A stretch of DNA of 64,000 nucleotides from Bacillus sp. V3B (GTDB taxonomy: Bacteria; Bacillota; Bacilli; Bacillales; Cytobacillaceae). This document shows, piece by piece, positions 19,004-28,204 of the stretch. The translations under genes were made by a program, and so were the position numbers. The stretch covers positions 62,001-126,000 of the forward strand of contig NZ_JAETXM010000007.1 in NCBI RefSeq assembly GCF_024494465.1. Direction: 5' to 3'. The stretch's first letter is position 1. The number at the start of each line of letters is the position of its first letter. The notes beneath the pieces are model-generated. The model had not been told where the DNA came from, made no database searches, and saw nothing but the letters and a program-made list of their open reading frames with translations.

Positions 19004-20281
19004 CTATCTAACCAATACAGTAGAAATAATAGGGAAAGCTAATAAAATTATTAAGGTTACAACTTCAAAGACTAACAGCATTCCAATTCCTTTAAACACC
19101 TTTTCTAGCGGTACACCGGAGGCCCCACTAACAATAAAGGAGTTTAAGCCTATTGGTGGTGTAACTAATCCAATTTCTACTAATTTAATGACGATGACAC
19201 CAAACCAAATTGGATCGAACCCTAAAGAAGTAATAAGCGGGAATGTTAATGGCAAAGTAATAACTAGAATCGCAATTTGATCCATTACACAGCCTAAAAT
19301 TAAATAGATAAAGATCAGGATTAGCATAACCATCCATGGACTTACATCTAGTGAAGTTAACCATTGCATCATATTTCTTGCTACATTAGTTAAGGTTACA
19401 AACTTGGCTAGAATATTCGCACCAATGATAATCACAAAGATCATCGCAGTCGTATGAAGTGTTCGCTGTAGAGCTAATATGAAATTCTTCCAAGTAAGAC
19501 GACGCATAATTAATAAAAAGACTAAGGCAAAAAACGAACCTAGAGCTGCTACCTCAGAAGGTGTAGCAATTCCTCCGTATAAAGCGAATAAGATAAATGC
19601 AACAAGAATAGCAAATCCCCAAAGGTTCTTTAAAGAGCTAAATTTCTCTTTCCAAGTATATTTTTCCCCTTTAGGCATCGCACCCGACTTAACCTTATTC
19701 CAAAATAATATTCCGATAATATATACTAGCGCTGTTAATAGACCTGGTAAAAGTCCAGCTAGTAATAGTTTTCCTACTGATGTTTGCGTGGAAACTCCAT
19801 AGATAATCATCGGAATACTAGGAGGAATTAAAATAGCAAGTGTACCAGATACGGCAATAACCCCAGCAGCTAGCCCCTCATCATATCCTAAGCGTCTAAA
19901 CTCAGGCATGGTTATTCTTGATAAAGAACCAGCAGCAGCCGTTGTAGATCCTGACATCGAACCGAAAGCAGCACTAGTAAAAACGGTCGTAATTGCTACT
20001 CCACCTGGTGTACGACCAAGCCAACGCTGTATGGCCGTAAATAAATCCTTGGCAATTCCACCACTTGAAACCAATTCACCTAATAATATAAACAATGGTA
20101 CTGTCATTAAAGTCGGATTTGATACAGAATGGTAGGATATCTGTCCTAAATAAGTAATTAACGTATCCCATCCACTAAAAAAGAACAAACCTACTAGACC
20201 TGCAATTCCCATTGTAAAACCCACAGGCACTCCCAATGCCATTAGGAGGAACATGAGTATAAAAACTATAGCTACTAGCAT
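19004..20281 (-). CDS. dctM: TRAP transporter large permease, DctM type
   Basis: 425 residues with about twelve membrane segments, the usual DctM size. Typical features are the N-terminal LLMALGVPVGFTMGIAGLVGL, PLFILLGELVSSGGIA near 62, FGSMSGSTTAAAGSLSRITMPEF near 110 and the C-terminal LVTPPIGLNSFIVSG near 375. It forms the sodium-coupled channel of a tripartite carboxylate importer with DctQ and the binding protein DctP encoded upstream. The start has GGAGG eight bases before it. The transported acid is unknown; the surroundings suggest an aromatic or short-chain carboxylate. Confidence 0.92.
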   Translation of the reverse strand: MLVAIVFILMFLLMALGVPVGFTMGIAGLVGLFFFSGWDTLITYLGQISYHSVSNPTLMTVPLFILLGELVSSGGIAKDLFTAIQRWLGRTPGGVAITTVFTSAAFGSMSGSTTAAAGSLSRITMPEFRRLGYDEGLAAGVIAVSGTLAILIPPSIPMIIYGVSTQTSVGKLLLAGLLPGLLTALVYIIGILFWNKVKSGAMPKGEKYTWKEKFSSLKNLWGFAILVAFILFALYGGIATPSEVAALGSFFALVFLLIMRRLTWKNFILALQRTLHTTAMIFVIIIGANILAKFVTLTNVARNMMQWLTSLDVSPWMVMLILIFIYLILGCVMDQIAILVITLPLTFPLITSLGFDPIWFGVIVIKLVEIGLVTPPIGLNSFIVSGASGVPLEKVFKGIGMLLVFEVVTLIILLAFPIISTVLVR

Positions 20282-20328
20282 AAGTATACCTCCACTATTT
20301 TAATCATCACCTTTAGCACTTTCTTATG

Positions 20329-20826
20329 TTATTCTCCATCAGAATATGGGTTTTCCCTAGTAATAATTGTAATAATTAACCTAAGTGCCAGGAACCCGTA
20401 ACCAAATACTAAAACAGTGAATGCGGGCCATAATAGGTAAGCTAATATACTTGAGGAGTACTCTCCAATAAGATAGGCACCGTGTGCCTTAAAATAAGAT
20501 GCATAAGTTAGAATTAATACTAATACAATACTTAGTATATGCGACATTAACATTAATCCATCTTGGACTTTCTTAGGAAGAAGTCTAGTAAGCATAGTCA
20601 CTCGTATATGCCCACCTTCTTTAAAAACATAACTAATCGATAAAAAGACTATATATGGTAGCATATATTCAGCAACGATCTCATATCCCCCTGGGATTTG
20701 GGAATTAGCTACATATCTAAGCAATGTATCCGTTGTAGAAAACAACATGGTAAAAACAAGAATAAACATAGCAAGCTTATAGAGATACCCATCTATTTTA
20801 TCAACTATATTTACAACAGCGCTCAT
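20329..20826 (-). CDS. dctQ: TRAP transporter small permease, DctQ type
   Basis: 165 residues with four membrane segments, the DctQ plan. The cytoplasmic TDTLLRYVANSQIPGGYEIVAEYMLPYIVFLS stretch (residues 28-60) is characteristic of this family. It pairs with DctM, 47 bases downstream. Between it and dctP lies a hairpin (20906-20948) that may set a higher level of dctP mRNA. Confidence 0.88.
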   Translation of the reverse strand: MSAVVNIVDKIDGYLYKLAMFILVFTMLFSTTDTLLRYVANSQIPGGYEIVAEYMLPYIVFLSISYVFKEGGHIRVTMLTRLLPKKVQDGLMLMSHILSIVLVLILTYASYFKAHGAYLIGEYSSSILAYLLWPAFTVLVFGYGFLALRLIITIITRENPYSDGE

Positions 20827-20905
20827 AGTGTCACCTCATCATTTCTTCTAAACTGCATTCTATTATTAAAATATTACGTTCTTATCAGATGACAATTACG
20901 GAGTT

Positions 20906-20948
20906 TTCTAGATAACTTAAAATATTCTATGATTTAAGCTATCTAGAA
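20906..20948 (-). other. Hairpin between dctP and dctQ
   Basis: TTCTAGATAACTTAAA and TTTAAGCTATCTAGAA pair over 15 of 16 bases, and the odd pair is G-U in RNA. No T-run follows on the minus strand, so it is not a normal terminator. A processing or stability element that favours dctP mRNA is likely. Confidence 0.5.
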
Positions 20949-20983
20949 GACTTCTAATATTTGTTTTTTAGTTTAATAAGAAC

Positions 20984-22036
20984 CTATTTATTTTGATTTT
21001 CTTCATATATCTTTTCGGTAATGGCTCTGTATTCTTCTAATACCTTCTTTCCATCAATTCCTTTGTCTTCCATAGATTTTAACCAATGTTGATCTAATGA
21101 TAGTAATTTATCGACAATCTCTTTATGCTTTTCCGGTGAAATCTGTGTTACTTCAATACCTTCATTTTTGAATAACTCAATTGCTTCTTTTTCTTTTTCT
21201 AACATGATGGTTCCTAAAGATTCAGTAGCTTCCTTACCGGCTTTTGCTAATGCCTCTTGAACATCCTCTGGTAAGCTGTTCCACTTATCTAAATTCATCG
21301 CATATAATTGAGTAGTCATTCCAAAGTTAGTATTAGTTAATACATGGTTTGTTACTTCATTTAAGTGGTAAGAAGGGGCACTTGCGATCGTCATTAGAGA
21401 TGCGTCTGCTACGCCTCTTTGCATGGATTCATACAAATCATTTACTCCAATAGATACGCTCGATGCATTGAACACACCAGGAATTAGATTAAGAACTCCT
21501 CCTGAGCCTCTGAGCTTCAAGCCCGCTATATCTTCAACAGCACTTACCTTTTTAGCTGATAAAACACTATTTGGAGGATTAACAAAACTTAGAATTGGTA
21601 CTAGCCCATTTTTTTCAAGTTCTTCTTTTAATGGACCTTTAATAAGTTGATCCAATACCTTTCCATTATCAGATGCACTAGTTAGTTTATTAGGTAATGT
21701 GGAAACCGAACTTAATGGAAGGAAACCAGCTGATGGGATCAATGCATAGGCGATGTCTACTGCCCCATCCTTTACCAAACCAGCCGATTCATTGATTGTT
21801 CCTAATTGTCCACCTGAATAATATTCAAACTTTATTTTCCCCCCAGAAAGCTCTACTGCTCTATCCATGAACGTTTGAGTCATATCTAAAAGGAAATGTC
21901 CAGTTGGGAAATGATCTGCCATTTTAATCACAATTTTTTCTTCACTACTGCCAGAACTTGCTTCATTACTGCTACAGGCTGAAAGTGCAATTCCAAGAAT
22001 TAATACAAGTGATAAGAAAAGACTTTTTATTTTCAT
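20984..22036 (-). CDS. dctP: TRAP transporter solute-binding lipoprotein, DctP type
   Basis: 350 residues. The signal peptide ends in a lipobox LSAC at residue 21, so the protein is anchored outside the membrane. The family core starts IVIKMADHFPTGHFLLDMTQTF, and GLKLRGSGG near 172 contains the conserved Arg that usually binds the ligand carboxylate. The C-terminal helices (EKEKEAIELFKNEGIEVTQIS) are standard. First gene of dctP-dctQ-dctM, with a good AAAAGGAG site. Ligand specificity cannot be read from the sequence. Confidence 0.92.
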   Translation of the reverse strand: MKIKSLFLSLVLILGIALSACSSNEASSGSSEEKIVIKMADHFPTGHFLLDMTQTFMDRAVELSGGKIKFEYYSGGQLGTINESAGLVKDGAVDIAYALIPSAGFLPLSSVSTLPNKLTSASDNGKVLDQLIKGPLKEELEKNGLVPILSFVNPPNSVLSAKKVSAVEDIAGLKLRGSGGVLNLIPGVFNASSVSIGVNDLYESMQRGVADASLMTIASAPSYHLNEVTNHVLTNTNFGMTTQLYAMNLDKWNSLPEDVQEALAKAGKEATESLGTIMLEKEKEAIELFKNEGIEVTQISPEKHKEIVDKLLSLDQHWLKSMEDKGIDGKKVLEEYRAITEKIYEENQNK

Positions 22037-22210
22037 ATTTTGGCTCCTTTTAATCGTATTAAAATTCTCAATAGTGATAGCATGGATTCAAGCATATATC
22101 CGATATCATAATTATAGGTTAAATACTAAAAATATTGAAAATTATGAATATATTTTAAGGAAGATACTAATTTAATTTTTCTATATTCAAAATGAATACA
22201 TAAAATACGA

Positions 22211-23188
22211 TTAAATCTCAAGTATTACCTTACCAAGACTCTTTCTATTTTCTACTAAACTATGGGCGTCTGCAGCATCTTTGAGGGAGAATACATTTCC
22301 AACTTTCACTTTCAATTGTTGATCAGCTAAATAATTAAGAACTTTATGAGCAGTATCTTTTAATAAGTGGGGGCGCTTATTTCTTGTTGTGGTAATACTA
22401 AATCCAAGAACAGATCTACAACTTGAATGTAAATCCTTCGTTTTGATCTGCGCAATCGACTTGCTAGCATTTCCAAATATGACCATTCGGCCATAACCTG
22501 CAAGACAATCAATCCCTTTTTCCGTTACCCAACCAGAGATAGGATCAAGAATGACATTTGCTCCTTCTCCATCTGTTAATTCATTTACCTTGCTGGCAAA
22601 ATCCTCTTTTTCATAACAAATGACATGATCCGCACCAACTTCTAGTGGGGTTGCCATTTTGTTTTCACTTCCAACTGTTCCAATGACTTTCCCAGCACCT
22701 AAAATTTTGGCTAATTGAATAGCTGTTGTTCCGATACCGCCAGCAGCAGCATGGATAAGAACGGTTTCGCCCGGTTCGAGCCTTGCAACATCAGCAAGGA
22801 GCTTATAGGATGTAAAGGATACTAATGGACTAGCGGCAGCCAACTGAAAATCAACCTGATCAGGTAAAACAAAGGTGAGGTTTTCATCTGCAACGATATA
22901 TTCAGCATATGACCCATTTTTTGGAAAGGATATGACTCGTTGTCCTACTTTTAAATTTTGGACCTCAGATCCTACCTTTTCAATGACTCCAGCCGCATCT
23001 AATCCTGGAATAAATGGAGGTTGTTTTCCACCATGATACTTTCCATATCTTGAACCAATATCTGCAAAATTAACACTTGTCGCTACAACTCGAACAAGCA
23101 CTTGATTTGGACTGATAGTAGGGATGTCCATGTCCCTGTATTGAAGTACGTTCGGTCCTCCAAATTCACTCACTACGATCGCTTTCAC
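22211..23188 (-). CDS. Zinc-free quinone oxidoreductase-like MDR protein
   Basis: 325 residues, GTG start after AAAAGGGAGG. This is the medium-chain reductase fold without the zinc ligands. NFADIGSRYGKYHG near 45 is the quinone-oxidoreductase N-terminal motif, and the NADPH-binding Rossmann fold starts ETVLIHAAAGGIGTTAIQLAKILGA near 142. Such enzymes reduce quinones or enoyl compounds. It follows the ring-cleavage operon by 280 bases, and I see no ATTGTCGACAAT site before it. Its role in the pathway is uncertain; reduction of a ring-cleavage product or of an acryloyl-CoA-like intermediate is possible. Confidence 0.82.
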   Translation of the reverse strand: MKAIVVSEFGGPNVLQYRDMDIPTISPNQVLVRVVATSVNFADIGSRYGKYHGGKQPPFIPGLDAAGVIEKVGSEVQNLKVGQRVISFPKNGSYAEYIVADENLTFVLPDQVDFQLAAASPLVSFTSYKLLADVARLEPGETVLIHAAAGGIGTTAIQLAKILGAGKVIGTVGSENKMATPLEVGADHVICYEKEDFASKVNELTDGEGANVILDPISGWVTEKGIDCLAGYGRMVIFGNASKSIAQIKTKDLHSSCRSVLGFSITTTRNKRPHLLKDTAHKVLNYLADQQLKVKVGNVFSLKDAADAHSLVENRKSLGKVILEI

Positions 23189-23466
23189 TCTTTAATTCCC
23201 TCCCTTTTCATTAGAATAATACAAATACATGGAAATACTATTATCTATATAGTTTTTATAATATAGAAATAGATAATGAACTAAACCCTACTTACAAAAT
23301 TTTCATATTTATCTAAAAATATTATTTAGAAATAGTTATTTATGATAGTAGTCAAGATAAAGGATCACCTGAAATTATACTTTAGAGACTTCAAGGTGAC
23401 CCTAAATTAAAAACTATTATTCATAGATAGTATTCATGCAATACCATTACATATTCTATTCATAGA

Positions 23467-24240
23467 TTAAAGCATCGTACTTCCACCATTTACACTAATG
23501 ACTTGACCAGTGACAAAAGAAGCTTCGTCCGTTGCTAAGAAGCCTACAACCGCAGACACTTCACTCATATTTGCTGGTCTTCCTTTTGGAATAATACTTT
23601 TGAACTTTGCATTTAAATCATCGTCAATTCTTCTCAAAGTATCCGCTTTCAATTTTCGGTCTGTTAACACTTGTGGAGGGGCGACACAGTTTGCAGTGAT
23701 ATCATATTGAGCAAATTCTCTGGCAAGTCCAGTGACGATCGCATGGACCCCACCTTTAGCTGCATTATAGCCCGCGTGATTCCACAAACCATTTCGAACT
23801 GAATCTCCACCAATGTTAATAATTCTGCCATACTCTCTTTCTACCATATGAGGAAGAACGGCTTTACATCCCCAAATAGTTGTCCATAAGTTTCGATCAA
23901 GCGTCGTCTTCAATGTTTCAGCGGTATGTTCAAGAAATGGTAGAATCACCCCACCACCAGCATTATTAACAAGAATATCTACTTTTCCAAAACTATCGAT
24001 CGCTTTATTTACCATCGCATAGGAATGTTCTTCTTTACTAAGATCCCCAATATAATAGTCTGTTTTAACACTATACTCTTCTGCAATTGCCTGCGCATTT
24101 TCAATCACAGGATCAGAAGTAGCTGCTAATAAGACATCAGCTCCATCCTCTGCAAGTCTTTTGGCAATGTTAAGACCTATTCCTTTAGATGCTCCTGTAA
24201 TGATTGCTGATTTTCCGGCTAATTTTTTACAACTATTCAT
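23467..24240 (-). CDS. Short-chain dehydrogenase, probable cis-dihydrodiol dehydrogenase
   Basis: 257 residues. The classical SDR signature is visible: TGASKGIGLNIAKRL near 14, NNAGGG near 92, catalytic Ser in INIGGDSV near 143 and YNAAK (Tyr-x-x-x-Lys) near 158, with the C-terminal GQVISVNGGS. It is the last gene of the operon encoding alpha/beta hydrolase, Rieske alpha, Rieske beta and extradiol dioxygenase, 29 bases after the dioxygenase. That position makes oxidation of the cis-diol made by the Rieske enzyme to a catechol its likely job. A general 3-oxoacyl reductase activity cannot be excluded by sequence. Confidence 0.85.
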   Translation of the reverse strand: MNSCKKLAGKSAIITGASKGIGLNIAKRLAEDGADVLLAATSDPVIENAQAIAEEYSVKTDYYIGDLSKEEHSYAMVNKAIDSFGKVDILVNNAGGGVILPFLEHTAETLKTTLDRNLWTTIWGCKAVLPHMVEREYGRIINIGGDSVRNGLWNHAGYNAAKGGVHAIVTGLAREFAQYDITANCVAPPQVLTDRKLKADTLRRIDDDLNAKFKSIIPKGRPANMSEVSAVVGFLATDEASFVTGQVISVNGGSTML

Positions 24241-24269
24241 ATGCTAGAGCTCCCCCTGCTAGACTCATA

Positions 24270-25190
24270 TTAATTTTTTACTGGACTATTAATCTCTTTT
24301 AAATTTTCAACACTTCCAAATGCAGCTTTTCTTGGATCTGGAACCGTTCCCCAAATATCAATGGATTCAATGTGCGGTTGCAAATAGCGCGGTTTACGAG
24401 GTTCTTCCTCTGGAAATTCTTCCATTCCCATTGTAAACTCTACCGTTAAATTATCTGGGTCAAGGAAATACAAGAAAATACTTCCAGATGGTAAATGACG
24501 TCCTGGACCATGAACAATCGGAACATCATTATTCGCGAGTCTAGTTCTTCCAATACCAATATCATTAATATCTACGACTTTAAAGGCAATGTGGTGTAGT
24601 TGTGGTTTTGTACCGTTTGCTACAGCAAAAGAATGGTGGTATGGATTAGGGTGACAACGCATAAAGGTAATACCGTTACCAACCATATCTGACACCTTAA
24701 AATTCATCACTTCTCTAAAGAACTTAACAGCCTTTTCGTATTCTGGTATTTTTACAACAACATGACTTAATGTTTCAAATTTCGTAATATCGTTATTGAA
24801 ATCACGAGGAAGATGATATTGATAATTGTAAAATTCTAATGTCGCACCTGAATGCGGTTCAGTAAAACGAAATGTTTTTGTTTGTTTTAATAGATTTTGT
24901 TCTTCTTCATCAATATAATAAGGATCTAAACCGTGTTCTTGAAAATGCTCGAATGCAATTTCAACTTGTTCATCACTTTCTAGCTCAAAACCAATTCGTT
25001 TAAGCCCAGGCTCTCTATCTGTTTGATAAAGAATGAGATTATGGTGGTCACTAGTACATCTTAAAAAGACTGGTTCGTTTTCTTTAGCCGAAACACACTC
25101 TAACCCGACCATTTTGGTATAAAACTCTTTGGAACTTTCAATATCTGATACATTTAATGCCACATAACCTAATTTCCTGTACCTAATCAT
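24270..25190 (-). CDS. Extradiol (type I) ring-cleavage dioxygenase
   Basis: 306 residues with two vicinal-oxygen-chelate modules, as in BphC and catechol 2,3-dioxygenases. The Fe(II) ligands are all present: His143 (LSHVVVKI), His199/200 (LHHIAFKV) and Glu251 (LTVEFTMG). It cleaves a catechol next to the diol (meta cleavage). Neighbouring Rieske alpha and beta subunits and an SDR supply the diol substrate, and the operon-leading hydrolase would act on the product. Gene content is like the p-cumate pathway enzyme for 2,3-dihydroxy-p-cumate, but other 2,3-dihydroxybenzoate-type substrates remain possible. Confidence 0.88.
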   Translation of the reverse strand: MIRYRKLGYVALNVSDIESSKEFYTKMVGLECVSAKENEPVFLRCTSDHHNLILYQTDREPGLKRIGFELESDEQVEIAFEHFQEHGLDPYYIDEEEQNLLKQTKTFRFTEPHSGATLEFYNYQYHLPRDFNNDITKFETLSHVVVKIPEYEKAVKFFREVMNFKVSDMVGNGITFMRCHPNPYHHSFAVANGTKPQLHHIAFKVVDINDIGIGRTRLANNDVPIVHGPGRHLPSGSIFLYFLDPDNLTVEFTMGMEEFPEEEPRKPRYLQPHIESIDIWGTVPDPRKAAFGSVENLKEINSPVKN

Positions 25191-25212
25191 CTCTTTACCC
25201 CTTCTCTTATTA

Positions 25213-25704
25213 TTATAGAATAATACTTACTTTTCCCTGTGGTCTAAGTGCAGCTAAATCAAGAACTACCTTCTTTTGTTGAATCTTAATATCCTCTCCG
25301 TTGATAACAAGCTTGAATTTGATTTGACCTACATAGTTATCCATAAACTCCCTTTTAATTCGGTAGGTTGAGAAATTACAAGTTACATTTGTTACTCCGT
25401 CAACTGTCTCGTGAATGCGAATATTCGTGTACATGTGGCGCGTAGTAGAATGAGGAAATTCAACATGGGCTTCCTTTTTAAGTAACCTTATTGCTCTTTG
25501 TACCAATCGATGATGATTATCAGCGATTAAGAAAAGATCCGTTTCATGATCCCCATCAGGGATATCTGTGGATGGTACCAGATAGGAACCATCCTCTGTG
25601 AATAATTCAGACCACTCCATTAATTTCCATTCATCTAAAAGATCTGCCTCTTGAAATAAATACGCTTCCACTAAATCTTTCGAAACTATACTTGCAACCG
25701 ACAT
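25213..25704 (-). CDS. Ring-hydroxylating dioxygenase, beta (small) subunit
   Basis: 163 residues, a cystatin/NTF2-like beta subunit of Rieske non-heme iron oxygenases. The N-terminal helix-rich part (AYLFQEADLLDEWKLMEWSELFTEDGSYLVP) and the HSTTRHMYTNIRI strand near 105 are typical. It stabilises the alpha3-beta3 hexamer and has no redox centre. It lies between the alpha subunit (20 bases upstream) and the extradiol enzyme (22 bases downstream), so the five genes form one translation-coupled block. Confidence 0.9.
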   Translation of the reverse strand: MSVASIVSKDLVEAYLFQEADLLDEWKLMEWSELFTEDGSYLVPSTDIPDGDHETDLFLIADNHHRLVQRAIRLLKKEAHVEFPHSTTRHMYTNIRIHETVDGVTNVTCNFSTYRIKREFMDNYVGQIKFKLVINGEDIKIQQKKVVLDLAALRPQGKVSIIL

Positions 25705-25724
25705 TTAAAACAACTCCTCCCCTA

Positions 25725-27020
25725 TTATTCTTCTGACATCATTTTTTCCCATTGAAGCCAAAATGCACGCATATGGTATTCATCATAGTTCTTTGGAATT
25801 TCTCCTCTTAATTCCTTATGCATACCTTTAGATAGGTCATTCCAGCCTTCACCATTAGTAGCTTCATACCCTCTATGGCACAATTCAAGCGCTTCATTAT
25901 CATCCGGTGTCGCAAAGCCACCTGGTCCTAAGAATTCTAAATAGTTATCTAAACGACGATGTCTTAGCTTTCGATCTTCCTCTTTTGGTCCAATCGCCCA
26001 TTGTGTTGTTTCCATATAGGTTGGTGTTTTTGGATAGAAGGTTCGAATCGTGATTGCCATAATATTATTAATCACCAGATTTGGGAAGATAATCATGTTA
26101 AAGTCATGTTCGGCAATTCTTTTTGCTCTTTCTTCACCGAAGCGATCGATTAAACGTTGTCTGATTTCATCGATTTCTTTCTTTCCATCTTCTCCCCATG
26201 CGGGAATCCATTTTGCAACGGGACGGCCCCATGGATACATACCTGCTTTTTCTGTTACCACATGTCCATTACCTAAATCTCTTGCTATACTTAGCTCTTC
26301 TTTATTTTTGTCGTATTTAACGTTATTCGTTTCAATGACATAGTCAAAATAGGTTTTGTGAGTTGGCAGGGCATGATACCCATCAGCACTGTTTTCACAC
26401 AGTAGCTTCCAGTTTGCTCTAATACTGTATTCTTGTGTTCCACGTACTATTTCCATCCCAATTTCAGACTGGTCAGCAACTAAATCAATATACTCCTTAG
26501 CTCCACCAAGATAGTCTTCTAAACTCATTGCATCCTTGTCGAAATTAACAAAAATAAATCCACGATAGCTTTCTAATCTTGGAACTCTGAATAAGTTCTT
26601 TGAGCCATCTGCGTTATGGTCTTCATGATAACCATCTTTTCCATCTGGCGTTCCTGCTAGTTCACCTTTGTTGTTAAAAGTCCACGCATGATAGAAGCAG
26701 CGAAATACTTTACTATTGCCTTGACGTTCCCGGCAAATCATTGCCCCCCTGTGTGGACAAGCATTGAGGAAGGCATTGACTTGTCCGTTACTGTCTTTAT
26801 TAAAGATCAATGGGCGGCCACCAACCGTTCGGGTTTTGTATTCGTTTTCTTTTTCAACCTCAGACTCATGGCCTAAATAGAGCCAACATTTATTAAAGAT
26901 TTCCTCTCTTTCTCTCTCAAAAATATCTTGATCAATAAAAGCTTTGTGTGGTACATTAAAAACACATTTTTCTCTGTCTATTTGTAGATATTTATGTTGA
27001 ACTTGTACACCCTGACTCAC
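25725..27020 (-). CDS. Ring-hydroxylating dioxygenase, alpha (Rieske) subunit
   Basis: 431 residues, GTG start after AAAGGGGAGGG. The Rieske [2Fe-2S] motif is C88-x-H90-x17-C108-x2-H111. The mononuclear iron site has Asp213, His216 and His221 in ENSADGYHALPTHKTYF, with the third ligand expected in the GPGGFATPDD segment near 355. It adds both atoms of O2 to an aromatic ring to give a cis-dihydrodiol. The overall look, including that GPGGFATPDD stretch, recalls p-cumate and benzoate-type enzymes. No ferredoxin or reductase gene is in the window, so electrons must come from partners encoded elsewhere. Confidence 0.92.
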   Translation of the reverse strand: MSQGVQVQHKYLQIDREKCVFNVPHKAFIDQDIFEREREEIFNKCWLYLGHESEVEKENEYKTRTVGGRPLIFNKDSNGQVNAFLNACPHRGAMICRERQGNSKVFRCFYHAWTFNNKGELAGTPDGKDGYHEDHNADGSKNLFRVPRLESYRGFIFVNFDKDAMSLEDYLGGAKEYIDLVADQSEIGMEIVRGTQEYSIRANWKLLCENSADGYHALPTHKTYFDYVIETNNVKYDKNKEELSIARDLGNGHVVTEKAGMYPWGRPVAKWIPAWGEDGKKEIDEIRQRLIDRFGEERAKRIAEHDFNMIIFPNLVINNIMAITIRTFYPKTPTYMETTQWAIGPKEEDRKLRHRRLDNYLEFLGPGGFATPDDNEALELCHRGYEATNGEGWNDLSKGMHKELRGEIPKNYDEYHMRAFWLQWEKMMSEE

Positions 27021-27049
27021 AATAATCCCTCCCCTTTATAAGATTTAAC

Positions 27050-27928
27050 TCATCCAAGAATTTCTGATTTAATCCCGAATCTCAGGAAATCGATATGAAT
27101 TTTATTAAACTCTTCAGGATTCTCCCATTGCGGCCAATGTGCTGCATCCTGCTCCATTAAGTAAAATTTTTGATTAGGAAATTTTTGTGCATGAACTTGT
27201 GCTTCTTCCCAAGAAGCACCTGGATTATGGTTGGACCAGAAAATTAATGCTTCTGTTTTAATTTCAGATAGGAAGCTATTGTCTCGGTCTGTTGATTCGT
27301 TACTTATAACTCCTTCTGTAATTTTATACATAATTTGTGCAGCGCCTGGTTGGTTATAAATGTGATGTCTTAATTCGATTAATTCCTCGGTCACATCATT
27401 AGGATCATACATCAGCCACTCTAGTCTCTTTTTCACCGCTTCTCTCGACATCGTAGTAGCTGCACCCTTTGCTCTAGTTAACATATCATTTAATTCTTTC
27501 ATTCCTTGCTCTGATCTCGGTGCAATCATTCCCGTGTTAATCACAATACGATTGACCAAATCCGGATATTTATAGGCAAACATGATTGCTACCTGTCCGC
27601 CAAGTGATTCACCGGAAATATTGATCTTTGTTGCCCCAATGGCTTCAACAAAATCTCTTAAATGCTGAACATAAGTATCAAGATTATAAACGATGTTTTC
27701 AGGCTTATCTGTAAAACCATGTCCAATCATATCTATTGAATAAACATGAAAATATTCAGCATGAGCTATGATGTTTCTAGCGTAAGCTTCAGCATGCCCC
27801 CCAGTACCATGTAAGAAAATTAATGGTTCTCCTTGACCAGTTTCAATGGCTCTTGTGCGAATATTCCCTGCTTGATAAAAAGATTGCTTCACTTCGTGAC
27901 CGATAAAGTTATTCCAAATAGAAATCAT
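27050..27928 (-). CDS. Alpha/beta hydrolase, meta-cleavage-product hydrolase type
   Basis: 292 residues. The oxyanion strand FLHGTGGHAEAYARN near 38, nucleophile elbow GESLGG with Ser108, and His264 in DAAHWPQWENPEEFN match C-C hydrolases of meta-cleavage pathways (BphD, MhpC, CmtE type), where the AHWxQWE stretch is characteristic. The usual acidic triad residue appears to be Asn235 (FWSNHNPGASW), which is odd and may mean another acid serves. First gene of the operon, with a consensus promoter and a perfect operator upstream. Cleavage would give a 2-hydroxydienoate and a small carboxylic acid. Confidence 0.87.
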   Translation of the reverse strand: MISIWNNFIGHEVKQSFYQAGNIRTRAIETGQGEPLIFLHGTGGHAEAYARNIIAHAEYFHVYSIDMIGHGFTDKPENIVYNLDTYVQHLRDFVEAIGATKINISGESLGGQVAIMFAYKYPDLVNRIVINTGMIAPRSEQGMKELNDMLTRAKGAATTMSREAVKKRLEWLMYDPNDVTEELIELRHHIYNQPGAAQIMYKITEGVISNESTDRDNSFLSEIKTEALIFWSNHNPGASWEEAQVHAQKFPNQKFYLMEQDAAHWPQWENPEEFNKIHIDFLRFGIKSEILG

Positions 27929-28026
27929 ATTTTTTGCCTCGCTCTCTACTATTCTATTGAATAGATTTTCTATTTTTTATCTGTTAAATGATAGTGCTTA
28001 AGAATGATGATCGAATCTTTATGTTG

Positions 28027-28038
28027 ATTGTCGACAAT
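28027..28038 (-). promoter_or_regulatory. Perfect operator ATTGTCGACAAT before the ring-cleavage operon
   Basis: A full 12-bp palindrome, 14 bases downstream of the -10 box. The GntR/FCD regulator gene ends about 170 bases away, so the site lies between the regulator gene and the operon it probably controls. Confidence 0.8.
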
Positions 28039-28052
28039 CACCATTTAATTAG

Positions 28053-28081
28053 ATTATAAGCACCCTATATACATATGTCAA
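28053..28081 (-). promoter_or_regulatory. Consensus promoter of the ring-cleavage operon
   Basis: On the minus strand, -35 TTGACA (28081-28076) and -10 TATAAT (28058-28053) are both perfect, with a 17-bp spacer. Such a strong promoter needs a repressor, which fits the adjacent operator. Confidence 0.85.
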
Positions 28082-28137
28082 TATTTTTAGAAAATTTAAT
28101 TTATTTATTTTTACAATCTTCTCGATCTATTAAAAAA

Positions 28138-28164
28138 CCGACAAATAAAAGATATATTTGTCGG
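28138..28164 (-). terminator. Terminator after the GntR gene
   Basis: CCGACAAAT and ATTTGTCGG form 9-bp arms with a 9-base loop; on the minus strand TTTTTTAATAG follows. It insulates the regulator from the strong downstream promoter. Confidence 0.8.
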
Positions 28165-28204
28165 CTTTTTCTACTTTTTAGTTATTCCGTTGATAAATTT
28201 CATC

